From assembly GCF_022842015.1 (NCBI RefSeq), contig NZ_JALHQJ010000027.1, forward strand, positions 1-39,803: a DNA stretch of 39,803 bases, in the 5' to 3' direction. The stretch is from Nitrosomonas sp. (GTDB lineage Bacteria > Pseudomonadota > Gammaproteobacteria > Burkholderiales > Nitrosomonadaceae). Both the position numbers and the translations under genes were made by a program. The notes under the pieces are model-generated. The model made no database searches. It saw only the letters and a program-made list of their open reading frames with translations, and had not been told where the DNA came from. Of this stretch, positions 25,740 through 33,808 are shown one piece after another (position 1 is the first letter of the stretch; every line of letters begins with the position of its first letter).

Positions 25740-27560
25740 ATGTTTAATAAAAAATTTTTAAAGCAAGCAGTCAATTTGGGGATCTATTCCTCAGCACTGC
25801 TCATGTTATCAGTAGGCAGCGTCTCTGCGGGTGATAACGAAGTCAAATTTGAGCTAACGGATAACCCCGGGCGATGGTTTGATACGGGCACGTCTGTCGC
25901 AGGGAATCGTTCAATTGCCATAGCCTCCCCAGGCGTGCGCGTGAAGTTCTCGGGCAATTCCAATACGGTGCATACCCGAACCAGTTTAATTTATCCGACG
26001 GGCGCCGCTAATATGCCTTTCAATACGGAGCCGAGAAAAGGCGGAGATGATGTGACGCTGACAACACCCGGTTTGTATGTTTTCACCTGTAGCGTTCATC
26101 CCTACATGTTTGGCGCTGTGATTGTCGATGATCCTAAAACTGACGGATTGGATTTAGGTTCTTCAATCAGTCTGATTAATGGCATTACCGTCCCATCCAG
26201 CAGCGACCTGGCGACACGGCTCTTACGGACTTTCTTTATTGCCACCAACCCAGCTAACTGGCAAAACTACGCAAGCAATAAACCGTGGCATATTACCTAT
26301 CCGAATGTTGATGTACGCGTAGATATTGGCGTTGTTAATCTACCAGACGTCCTGAATGCACGCTATGGAAACGATATTGCACTGACAGCACTGAAAAAAC
26401 CAAGAACACCCGCAGTCGGTGAAATTTGGGTAGCCACACAATTTGAAACCACTCGCGGCAAAGAAAAACCCGGCACAATATCAGCAATTGATGGATCTTC
26501 CTGGCAAGTGACCCGCAAAGTAGCGCTGCCCTCTATTGAAATGAATAATGCACACAACATGTGGACGGACAAAAATCAACGTGTGATTTATGCTACTCAA
26601 TGGTTTGACAGTAAACTGACTGTTTATGATCGCAAAACAGGCGCACTCATACGTAATGTATCCGTAGGTGAATCTCCTGCACATGTGATGACACTGACGG
26701 ATTCTGATCGTCTTCACGTTACAAATAATGGCGACACACGCAAGGATTCAGTAATGGAACTAGCTCCTCTAGGAACCAAAGTGCTGCGCCGAGTAGATAT
26801 TGGACGCGGTAATGCACATGCGCACTGGATGAGTCATGATGGCAAAACTATGGTAACGCCCAATGTCTTTTCAGGAGATTCGACACAATACAATTTTCAT
26901 ACCGATGCTATTGAGGCCATTCTGCCGGTCGGTAGCCCTTTCGGTCATCCTATAGCAACGGGCATGATGCCCGATGCCAGCAAATATTACGTGGCTAACC
27001 TGCTCGATAGTACGATCGCGGTTGTGAACATGGATACTCACAAAGTTATGAAACACATTAACCTGATCAAAAATTATGACCCGGTTGCAGGAACCATTAC
27101 CGGCCCAATAGGCGCATTACCGATTCAAACCCCGGTTTCCCCTGATGGTAAAAATATGGTAACCGCTAATACGCTCTCAGGCACGATAACCATTGTCAAC
27201 ACGAATACCGATAAATTGGTTGCGATGCTGCCCTGTGATCCAGGCTGTCACGGCGTACAATATGGAGCCAAACAAGGTGGCGGTTACTATGCGTATGTTT
27301 CCAGCAAGTTTTCCAACAGAATGCTGATCGTGGATCCTGATCCCAACAATGATGGTGATCCATCAGATGCAAAAATTGTTGGTACGGTAGGATTATTTGC
27401 CGCGAGCACTACACAGAAGGATGACGCAATAAAAGGGAATCCAGGCATGGGCGGGCAAGGCATACTGCCGATCCCGGTAGTGTATAACGGCTGGGTGCAG
27501 AATCTACCTACATCATGGAGTAGTCAGTTGACCCCAGCTCAACGCAATCCGATTGAATAA
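25740..27560 (+). CDS. Exported cupredoxin fused to a YVTN-type beta-propeller
   Basis: 606 residues, ATG at 25740 with AAGGAGAACATTCA before it. Signal peptide 1-30 (cleaved after SVSA). Residues 31-131 form a cupredoxin: His78 and then Cys117, His120 and Met123 in TCSVHPYMFG give the type 1 copper ligands. Residues from about 190 on form repeated blades (GEIWVATQFETT, RVIYATQWFDSKLTVYDRKTG, KYYVANLLDSTIAVVNMDTHK, NTLSGTITIVNTNTDK), as in YncE-like or cytochrome d1-like propellers. No haem c motif. A periplasmic electron-transfer or copper-sensing role is plausible in a copper-rich ammonia oxidiser, but the partner is unknown. Confidence 0.87.
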   Translation: MFNKKFLKQAVNLGIYSSALLMLSVGSVSAGDNEVKFELTDNPGRWFDTGTSVAGNRSIAIASPGVRVKFSGNSNTVHTRTSLIYPTGAANMPFNTEPRKGGDDVTLTTPGLYVFTCSVHPYMFGAVIVDDPKTDGLDLGSSISLINGITVPSSSDLATRLLRTFFIATNPANWQNYASNKPWHITYPNVDVRVDIGVVNLPDVLNARYGNDIALTALKKPRTPAVGEIWVATQFETTRGKEKPGTISAIDGSSWQVTRKVALPSIEMNNAHNMWTDKNQRVIYATQWFDSKLTVYDRKTGALIRNVSVGESPAHVMTLTDSDRLHVTNNGDTRKDSVMELAPLGTKVLRRVDIGRGNAHAHWMSHDGKTMVTPNVFSGDSTQYNFHTDAIEAILPVGSPFGHPIATGMMPDASKYYVANLLDSTIAVVNMDTHKVMKHINLIKNYDPVAGTITGPIGALPIQTPVSPDGKNMVTANTLSGTITIVNTNTDKLVAMLPCDPGCHGVQYGAKQGGGYYAYVSSKFSNRMLIVDPDPNNDGDPSDAKIVGTVGLFAASTTQKDDAIKGNPGMGGQGILPIPVVYNGWVQNLPTSWSSQLTPAQRNPIE

Positions 27561-27602
27561 TTGCACTTTTAATATAACTAGTTCAATGGATAAATGACAA
27601 CC

Positions 27603-27647
27603 ACAGATAGTATTTGATATCGCCTTGCCCTATTAAATACTATCTGT
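27603..27647. other. Perfect 13-bp inverted repeat between genes
   Basis: Arms ACAGATAGTATTT (27603-27615) and AAATACTATCTGT (27635-27647) around a 19-nt loop. It ends 35 bp before the next ATG and has no U-run. It could be a transcript hairpin that sets mRNA stability, a weak terminator or an operator. Confidence 0.5.
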
Positions 27648-27682
27648 CACATTGACTTAATTGATTTTTTAGGAGATCCAAA

Positions 27683-28588
27683 ATGAGCTCAGGACACGAT
27701 GATTCATCTAGCAGCAACAAACATTTTACATTCACTATTGAAAACGGAGTTGTGACAGCCTATTTCGAAGTTGAAAATGGAATAACTCAGCAAGAATCTA
27801 TCGACAACAGAGATTCTTTTGTTATCGATGGCACTCAAATCACCCATACCAAACAATCGTCTAACGGACCGGAAATCACTGTCTATTCTGACCCCGAGGG
27901 TGATGGATCCTACAAAGCTATCTCTGATTCTAACAGCACGGATGATGATGATGGCAATATTGATGATCGCCCTGGCAGTGGAGACCACAAAGGCTACCAG
28001 TTCACCATTAACGAAAATAATGAAGTCGTTGAAGTATTTGAGATTAAAAAAGGTGTGCCGGAACTTAAGCCCATCGATGATGATGGCACTGAAGTCTATT
28101 CTGTGACGGATGCGGGTGACGTAATTCGTGCTGATGAAGAACCTTCCGGCACAGAAATCACACGCTATTCTGATGCAGATGGCGATGGTATCTATCATCG
28201 TGTTTCTGAAGAATGGTCTCCTAGCTCTCCAGGAGCCGGGTTTAAAATTACAGATCGACTCGTTTATTCTCCATCTGACGGCGATGATCGAATTGGAGTA
28301 CGCGGTGGCGAAGATTGCCATGGCGGGCAAGGTGCGGATGATTTTGTGATTCGCGAGGCTGCACATTTACGAATCGGAGACTTTAACTCCAGCGAAGATA
28401 AATTCATTATATTTGATACCGGGCTGGGCCTTGTTTCAAGAGAACATCTAGAAAGCTTTGTCACTAATATTCACCGTAGTGATGATGATCAAGATTTCAT
28501 AGTGGATTTTGGTTCTACCGCATCAGTCACGCTGGTTGGCGTCGCGTCTGATCAAATTAGCTGGGACGATGTCAGTGTATTGAGTTAG
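27683..28588 (+). CDS. RTX-like protein with an internal duplication, no signal peptide
   Basis: 301 residues, ATG after TTTTTTAGGAGATCC. Two homologous units lie in the first 180 residues: FTIENGVVTAYFEVENGI with ITVYSDPEGDGSYKA, and FTINENNEVVEVFEIKKGV with ITRYSDADGDGIYHR. A degenerate RTX-like block (DDRIGVRGGEDCHGGQGADDF) and a hemolysin-type C-terminal fold (LRIGDFNSSEDKFIIF, DQISWDDVSVL) follow. The lack of a signal peptide and the RTX-like tail fit type I secretion, but no type I transporter is adjacent. The protein is very acidic. Probable extracellular or surface calcium-binding protein; function unknown. Confidence 0.75.
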   Translation: MSSGHDDSSSSNKHFTFTIENGVVTAYFEVENGITQQESIDNRDSFVIDGTQITHTKQSSNGPEITVYSDPEGDGSYKAISDSNSTDDDDGNIDDRPGSGDHKGYQFTINENNEVVEVFEIKKGVPELKPIDDDGTEVYSVTDAGDVIRADEEPSGTEITRYSDADGDGIYHRVSEEWSPSSPGAGFKITDRLVYSPSDGDDRIGVRGGEDCHGGQGADDFVIREAAHLRIGDFNSSEDKFIIFDTGLGLVSREHLESFVTNIHRSDDDQDFIVDFGSTASVTLVGVASDQISWDDVSVLS

Positions 28589-28959
28589 ACCATTACTAAT
28601 CCAATACGTCGATAAGCTCATGATAAGCAATCAAGTTTAATTCTGCCCCGATTGAGCTTGTCGAATTGAGAAAATAGTCATCAACCAATTGAGCGTTTTC
28701 CTGGCACTTTAGCCAAAGGAGCAATAACCCCTACAGGCTTATTGTTCTGTTCCTCGGGTAGAAAACTCTCTGAATGCCGGTTAATGCCGCATATTTTGCG
28801 GCAGGGGTTTCTGCGTCACTTTTTCCGGCTTCGAATAGATTGGTTTGATCTCTCTGAATAATCCATCCACATGATTTACAAGGAATATCAGAAACCATCA
28901 ATTCCAGTTATCAAGAATTCCTCGAGAATGCACACAATTTAAATAATAAGGGAGTAAAT
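28589..28959. other. Intergenic region with REP-like hairpin and a second hairpin
   Basis: No gene seen in about 370 bp. CGATAAGCTCA (28610-28620) and TGAGCTTGTCG (28653-28663) form an inverted pair with one G-U; this TTCGACAAGCTCA-like motif is a common extragenic repeat in proteobacteria. A second hairpin has arms TGCCGC (28785-28790) and GCGGCA (28798-28803), followed by a T-rich stretch. The start of the next gene is marked by AAGGGAGTAAAT. Confidence 0.45.
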
Positions 28960-29865
28960 ATGAACTACCCATCAAAAAGAAACTTGGTTTTAAGAATCAT
29001 TATTGGCACATGTTTAAGTGTTATGACCGTATCACAGGCATATGCCCAGGATGCGACAGCTCAACGCATTCAACAACTGGAAAGCACCCTGCAACAAATT
29101 CAAGATGAATTGAATAGGATTAAAGCTGAGTCGGCCCGGACGCAAGAAATGCACAACGAATTGAATCGAGTGAAGGCAGAATCGGCTGTAACCACGCAGA
29201 AAGTTGAGCAGATTGAGGAAGCCAGGGCCGCCAGAGAAAAGGCTAGTGTCGAGGGTATGAGCAATAAAAAAATCATGCTGTTTTTCCGTGGTGGCTATGG
29301 CAGAAGTGATCAACATCGTAATGGTGTATCTTTGGAAAGCCGTGTTGCACCGATTGGCGCACAAGAACAAGCAGACCGGCACGCATGGTATACCGGCGCT
29401 GGATTTGACTTTCAATTAACTAGAGACACTTGGGGTTATATACCAAAAACAGAAATCCATGCGGAACTGATGTTTGAATATCTACAGTATGGACATGGCG
29501 TTCAAGGCAATGTGCTGGCAAATGAACCTACGCAACTGGCGGGTGGCGCATACAATCCTCGGGGTGTGACAGTCAACCAATTCACCCTGACTGCATCACC
29601 TAAAATTAAATTCAATCATTTTGCGGAGTATAAAATCAGACCCTGGATTATTCCTGCCGGCTTAGCGATACACGTCATCAGCCCGCCATCCGAGTCTATT
29701 ACCTATATTGATCCCGGGATTATGTTTGCAGGCGGAGTTGAATATAACATCTGGAGAGATTTCTTCATTGGCGCGGATGCACGCTATCAGTTGACCGCCG
29801 GTTCTCTGGATGGCGCGAAATTTGGCGGTTTGACTGTCGGCGGTTATGTCGGCATAGGATTCTGA
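28960..29865 (+). CDS. Outer-membrane beta-barrel with N-terminal periplasmic coiled coil
   Basis: 301 residues. Signal peptide 1-29 (cleaved after QAYA). A coiled coil follows (about 32-100: RIQQLESTLQQIQDELNRIK and a repeat ELNRVKAESA), the type that trimerises or binds peptidoglycan in porins. Residues about 105-301 are amphipathic strands ending in an aromatic residue (GGYVGIGF), consistent with an 8-stranded barrel. Segments such as MLFFRGGYGRS, GAGFDFQLTRDTWGYIP, and DFFIGADARYQLTAG are typical. It follows the RTX-like gene by 371 bp. Substrate or partner unknown. Confidence 0.82.
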   Translation: MNYPSKRNLVLRIIIGTCLSVMTVSQAYAQDATAQRIQQLESTLQQIQDELNRIKAESARTQEMHNELNRVKAESAVTTQKVEQIEEARAAREKASVEGMSNKKIMLFFRGGYGRSDQHRNGVSLESRVAPIGAQEQADRHAWYTGAGFDFQLTRDTWGYIPKTEIHAELMFEYLQYGHGVQGNVLANEPTQLAGGAYNPRGVTVNQFTLTASPKIKFNHFAEYKIRPWIIPAGLAIHVISPPSESITYIDPGIMFAGGVEYNIWRDFFIGADARYQLTAGSLDGAKFGGLTVGGYVGIGF

Positions 29866-29959
29866 TCTCGATCAGTAATAATTTTACTTTATGGAGATGA
29901 AATATCCCGGATAGGTGTGACCGGGGCCTCCATGAATCAAGAGAAGGAGAGCGAACGTT

Positions 29960-30031
29960 ATGACCGGCTCTAACTGGATACCATGCTGCTGCTGTTCGAC
30001 AGCACCAGCTTTCGCCCTTTTGAGGGGTTAA
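29960..30031 (+). CDS. Possible 23-residue peptide with a CCCC run
   Basis: ATG at 29960 after GAGAAGGAGAGCGAACGTT, a good Shine-Dalgarno sequence. The peptide begins MTGSNWIPCCCC, then a short hydrophobic part, and stops with TAA at 30029. Four consecutive cysteines in a short peptide suggest thiol or metal chemistry, a modified-peptide precursor or a regulatory leader. It lies 94 bp after the barrel gene and before the boxA element. Short frames occur by chance; only the ribosome-binding site and composition support it. Confidence 0.4.
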   Translation: MTGSNWIPCCCCSTAPAFALLRG

Positions 30032-30096
30032 CAAACATAAGCTCTCTGCTTTGCCGAGAGTGATTTAACTTGGCAACCATCCTATTGATATATAAA

Positions 30097-30108
30097 TGCT
30101 CTTTAACA
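30097..30108 (+). promoter_or_regulatory. Perfect rrn-type boxA antitermination element
   Basis: TGCTCTTTAACA matches the E. coli rrn boxA at all 12 positions. No rRNA gene follows: within 60 bp lies the end of a convergent minus-strand gene. TTGGCA and TATAAA sit upstream with 15-bp spacing, a weak promoter. It could be a detached rrn leader or a leader of an unrecognised transcript. Apart from the peptide frame, the stretch 29866-30167 holds nothing else recognised. Confidence 0.4.
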
Positions 30109-30167
30109 AAAAATGAACTGGCAGGATAAATAGTTGCAGAGGGCGGATATCGAATCCATGACCGCTA

Positions 30168-30554
30168 TCAATTAAATTGATATCCCTTAAACTCTGTTTC
30201 TCGCAAGAAATCATTCCAAACAAAAATGGGATCAACCAATGGATTGGTTGGGATCATGAAAGTCACGAGGTCCAGTACGCCGCATCCTGTGCGATTAATG
30301 GCATACCAGGCGCCCTGAAATACCCCCAGAGTAACAATAGTCAAGCCAGAAGCCGGTGTATCTTTTTGTCCAGTCAAATGGATATTCTTCGGCAATTCTA
30401 TCCATCCGGTAGCTACATTTGCTATACCAGAGAAAAGCTTCAGGCCGGCTTTGTTAAAATATGAATTTCCAGTTATTTCTTCATCTGCCATGACTTGAGG
30501 CGAAAAAAGAAAAGACAGAGAAACCACTAAAGCAAATTTGGAAATTGATCTCAC
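30168..30554 (-). CDS. TIGR04073-family exported protein (exosortase-associated type)
   Basis: 128 residues with a GTG start at 30554. I chose it because AAAAGGAGAGTTTTG lies immediately upstream and the sequence then begins with a good signal peptide (KFALVVSLSFLFSPQVMA); an upstream in-frame ATG at 30590 or 30713 would use that Shine-Dalgarno sequence as coding. The mature part has the family pattern: GLKLFSGIANVATGWIELPK, a Gly-rich GLTIVTLGVFQGAWYAINRT, then GVLDLVTFMIPTNPLV. TIGR04073 proteins often occur in genomes with exosortase/PEP-CTERM systems; no exosortase gene is in this window. Confidence 0.8.
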   Translation of the reverse strand: MRSISKFALVVSLSFLFSPQVMADEEITGNSYFNKAGLKLFSGIANVATGWIELPKNIHLTGQKDTPASGLTIVTLGVFQGAWYAINRTGCGVLDLVTFMIPTNPLVDPIFVWNDFLRETEFKGYQFN

Positions 30555-30730
30555 CAAAACTCTCCTTTTAATTGTAAGATTTTTTAGCATTATCGGCAGT
30601 ATTCGCTTGATATTGCCACTGAATATCTTCAGCAGTTCTTCGTGACCAGCAGATGACTTGGTGACAATGTTCTGCCGTTGGGCTTCAACGTAATTTTTCT
30701 GACAGAACGTCATAAAATCAGAAAGCCAAC

Positions 30731-30750
30731 GATGTGATCAAATTCACATC
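30731..30750. promoter_or_regulatory. Perfect CRP-type site GATGTGA-N6-TCACATC
   Basis: TGTGA (30733-30737), TCAAAT, TCACA (30744-30748), with arms extended to 7 bp on each side. It lies about 186 bp before the GTG start of the TIGR04073 gene and about 336 bp before rpsU. The box itself is unambiguous; which promoter it serves is not. Confidence 0.55.
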
Positions 30751-30969
30751 CGAAGCAACACCGCCATAAAGTTGCTTCAAAGCATAGGGTGGCTCTGAAA
30801 TGCAACGCACACAGAAATAACATAAATCTTATCATGTAAATTCACGATTCCGATTTGCAATCAAACCTCATGTTGGCTTGAGTGACTCCAAATATCATGA
30901 ATCAGATTAAAACAGTAACTAGCGCGAGTAATTATCACGCTTTATTGCTTACAGATACATAGATTTTTC

Positions 30970-30998
30970 TTTTGCAATAAATTTCTTGGTGTTATAAT
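30970..30998 (+). promoter_or_regulatory. Presumed rpsU promoter
   Basis: A perfect -10 TATAAT at 30993-30998, with TTTTGC (30970-30975) at 17-bp spacing or TTGCAA at 15-bp as a weak -35. It fits a strong housekeeping operon about 75 bp before the rpsU ATG. Confidence 0.45.
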
Positions 30999-31076
30999 TG
31001 AGGGCTTTTGTTATGCCCATAATGGGTAAAGAACAAATTTATTACTTATCAACTAACCAAGAGGTTACGCCTATTT

Positions 31077-31289
31077 ATGACGACTATTAAAGTTAAGGAA
31101 AATGAGCCATTTGAAGTTGCAATGCGACGCTTTAAACGTTCTATCGAAAAAACAGGAATACTAACAGAATTACGTGCTCGTGAGTTTTATGAAAAACCAA
31201 CAGCTGAGCGGAAACGTAAACTTGCAGCAGCAGTAAAGCGTAACTACAAGCGTTTGCGTAGTCAATTGCTACCACCAAAACTTTATTAA
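31077..31289 (+). CDS. rpsU: 30S ribosomal protein S21
   Basis: 70 residues. The family sequence [20 protein letters not shown] and the basic C terminus [20 protein letters not shown] are clear. S21 helps the 30S subunit base-pair with the mRNA Shine-Dalgarno region. First gene of the macromolecular-synthesis operon rpsU-yqeY-dnaG-rpoD. AAGAGG precedes the ATG at a rather long spacing of about 12. Confidence 0.97.
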   Translation: MTTIKVKENEPFEVAMRRFKRSIEKTGILTELRAREFYEKPTAERKRKLAAAVKRNYKRLRSQLLPPKLY

Positions 31290-31372
31290 GTCATCATTGT
31301 CTGACTGCCAGAATTGAGAGTGGTTGAGCGCCATTTTCAGCTGTCTTTGAATATAGAATATTAGGATCACCC

Positions 31373-31828
31373 ATGATGCCTACTGATTTAAAACAGAAGA
31401 TTACTGAAGACATGAAGATTGCGATGCGAGCAGGCAATACTAAGCAGCGCGACACTATCCGTTTATTGCAAGCCGCCATTAAACAACGGGAAGTTGATGA
31501 GCGTATAACACTTGACGACGCAGCAGTCATAGCTGTTATCGAAAAAATGCTCAAGCAGCGGAAAGATTCAATTGCTCAGTACGAAGCAGCGCAGAGATTT
31601 GATCTTGCCAATAACGAAAAGGACGAGATCTCGATCCTAAGTGTATATATGCCAAAACCCTTTGATGATTCTGAAATTAATACCTTAATCTCCGAAGCAA
31701 TAACAGAAGTCGGCGCAGTAAGCATGCAGAATATGGGAAAGGTAATGGCGATACTAAAACCAAAGCTTGTCGGACGAGCAGATATGTCCAAAGTGTCAAT
31801 ATTGATTAAAGAAAAAATGTCGACCTAA
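31373..31828 (+). CDS. yqeY: GatB/YqeY-domain protein
   Basis: 151 residues, start ATG at 31373 with TTAGGATCACCC before it (a second ATG follows directly). YqeY hallmarks: LKQKITEDMKIAMRAGNTKQ, the EKMLKQRKDSIAQYEAAQR helix, YMPKPFDD and the C-terminal MGKVMAILKPKLVGRADMSK. The fold matches the tRNA-binding tail of GatB and it is linked to tRNA amidotransferase function, though the exact role is unsettled. Its position between rpsU and dnaG is standard in betaproteobacteria. Confidence 0.93.
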   Translation: MMPTDLKQKITEDMKIAMRAGNTKQRDTIRLLQAAIKQREVDERITLDDAAVIAVIEKMLKQRKDSIAQYEAAQRFDLANNEKDEISILSVYMPKPFDDSEINTLISEAITEVGAVSMQNMGKVMAILKPKLVGRADMSKVSILIKEKMST

Positions 31829-31917
31829 TATTATCCATTTAAGGGTTGTATTTTTTGCAACTTCAGTTGCGATAATTTCTTTTACTTGCTTGCGGGATGT
31901 ATTATTGTTTTGAATAA

Positions 31918-33720
31918 ATGATTCCACAAACTTTCATCCATGACTTGCTCAATCGGGCTGATATTGTTGATACGGTTGATCGCCATGTGTCACTTAAAAA
32001 AGCCGGCGCTAACTTCGTTGCATGTTGTCCGTTTCATAATGAAAAAACCCCTTCATTTACTGTCAGCCAATCTAAACAGTTTTACCATTGCTTTGGTTGC
32101 GGCGCACATGGCAATGCAATCAATTTTCTAATGGAATACAATGGATTGAGCTTTGTTGAAGCGATACGTGATTTAGCAGCTTATGTTGGAATGCAAGTGC
32201 CAATTCAGCAAACCGACGCACCTCACAACTCGGCCGTTCCGGCTGATTTAGAGAATTATTTCGCAAAAGACTATCACATTAGCAATCCAGCAATATCTCT
32301 TCAAGATCTTTTAAATGTAATGCAAGTTGCCACCCGCTTCTATCGGGAGCAATTAAAAAATTCCGAAAAAGCGATTGCTTATCTTAAAAAGCGTGACTTG
32401 TCGGGTAAAGCAGCTGCACGATTTGCTATTGGTTACGCACCAACTGGCTGGCAAAACCTGGAAACAGTTTTTTCAGATTATAAATCTGAAAAAACTCGTA
32501 ATTTATTAGTGCAGGCTGGATTAGTCATCGTTGGCGATGAAGGTAAGCAATACGATAGATTCAGAAATCGCATTATGTTCCCAATTCTTAATCAAAAGGG
32601 TCAGATCATTGGTTTTGGCGGACGGGTATTAGACGACGAAGAACCCAAGTATCTGAATTCTCCGGAAACGATTTTATTTGAGAAAGGGCGCGAATTATAC
32701 AATTTATTTTCTGCGCGTCGCGCTATTCGCGAAGCAAATTGTGTGCTCGTTGTAGAAGGATACATGGATGTCATATCGCTTGCGCAGCATGGGATTGATT
32801 ATGCAGTAGCTTCTTTGGGCACGACCACAACCAGCGTTCATCTGCAAAAGCTATTGCGCCAGACTGATCAAATCATTTTCAGTTTCGACGGCGACAAAGC
32901 GGGCAGAAAAGCAGCTTGGCGAGCCCTTGAGAACAGTCTTGCGCTGCTTTCAGACGGCAAGTTTCTGAACTTTCTTTTTCTACCTGACGGTACAGACCCA
33001 GACAGCTTTGTGAAACAGAATGGAAGAGAATCCTTTGAGCAGCAACTTAAACAATCAGTACCCTTGTCAGATTTTCTATTTAAGGAATTATGCTCAAGAA
33101 TTAACATCCAAACCAGTGAAGGTCGCGCCAAACTGATACATGATGCCAAACCGCTATTGCAGCAGGTAACTGCTCCGGCGCTGTCGTTGATATTATGGAG
33201 ACGCCTGGCAGAGCTCTGTGATATTAGTCAGCCTGAGCTGGAAGAACTATTACAAATAAAACCAACTTACAAGAAACGCACAGTAAAAAAGGCGCCACGA
33301 AAACAGCAAGTCACATCTTATCGCTGGTTAATTATGATGCTATTGCATAACTCGAGTTATATCAACAAGATAGATAGGAAATTGCTTTCAGGGCAAAAGG
33401 AAGACTCAAAAGAAATCGCCGCACTGGAAGCATTGATTGAACTTTTTGATAAATATCCGCACTTGATTAATAGTGAAGCACCAACTTCAACAATAACTGC
33501 TTACTTACAAGACAGTTCACATAGAGCATTGTTTGAAACCATCGAGAGTGAAACTTTAGAGTGGAGTGACACAATTGATTTAGAAGCAAATTTTTTAGGT
33601 GCGCTAGAAAAGCTACAGCAAGTACAGCGTAAGAAACGCATCACAGAATTATATAGCAAGTCTTTGAATACACTTACTGATGATGAGAAACGGGAACTAC
33701 AACAACTAGCGATGCGATGA
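31918..33720 (+). CDS. dnaG: DNA primase
   Basis: 600 residues. N-terminal CHC2 zinc finger with Cys37, His40, Cys58 and Cys61. The TOPRIM catalytic core includes VVEGYMD (Glu280 to Asp284) and the later metal acidic residues in [13 protein letters not shown]. The C-terminal domain (about 450-600) that binds the DnaB helicase is present and less conserved, as usual. Makes RNA primers at the replication fork. Lies between yqeY and rpoD. Confidence 0.96.
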   Translation: MIPQTFIHDLLNRADIVDTVDRHVSLKKAGANFVACCPFHNEKTPSFTVSQSKQFYHCFGCGAHGNAINFLMEYNGLSFVEAIRDLAAYVGMQVPIQQTDAPHNSAVPADLENYFAKDYHISNPAISLQDLLNVMQVATRFYREQLKNSEKAIAYLKKRDLSGKAAARFAIGYAPTGWQNLETVFSDYKSEKTRNLLVQAGLVIVGDEGKQYDRFRNRIMFPILNQKGQIIGFGGRVLDDEEPKYLNSPETILFEKGRELYNLFSARRAIREANCVLVVEGYMDVISLAQHGIDYAVASLGTTTTSVHLQKLLRQTDQIIFSFDGDKAGRKAAWRALENSLALLSDGKFLNFLFLPDGTDPDSFVKQNGRESFEQQLKQSVPLSDFLFKELCSRINIQTSEGRAKLIHDAKPLLQQVTAPALSLILWRRLAELCDISQPELEELLQIKPTYKKRTVKKAPRKQQVTSYRWLIMMLLHNSSYINKIDRKLLSGQKEDSKEIAALEALIELFDKYPHLINSEAPTSTITAYLQDSSHRALFETIESETLEWSDTIDLEANFLGALEKLQQVQRKKRITELYSKSLNTLTDDEKRELQQLAMR

Positions 33721-33734
33721 AACCAGTTTAGTAA

Positions 33735-33763
33735 GTGCCAGCAGTAATGAATTTTGCTATAAT
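33735..33763 (+). promoter_or_regulatory. Possible internal rpoD promoter
   Basis: TATAAT at 33758-33763 with GTGCCA (weak -35) at 17-bp spacing, in the 88 bp between dnaG and rpoD. Internal rpoD promoters in this operon are well known in other bacteria. Confidence 0.4.
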
Positions 33764-33808
33764 TCTACGCTTTCAGCTATAAATTATCCATGTTATTGGG
33801 AATCCAGT

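Larger units (their letters stand above)
30555..31076. other. Long divergent intergenic region
   Basis: About 520 bp between the TIGR04073 gene and rpsU. It contains a perfect CRP-type box (30731-30750), the presumed rpsU promoter (30970-30998), and a short CCCAT-A-ATGGG repeat near 31016 in the rpsU leader. No gene seen. Confidence 0.5.

Noticed and set aside
30168-30554. Exosortase/PEP-CTERM system suggested by the TIGR04073 protein
   Set aside because: No exosortase, PEP-CTERM sorting signal or related EPS gene is visible in the window.
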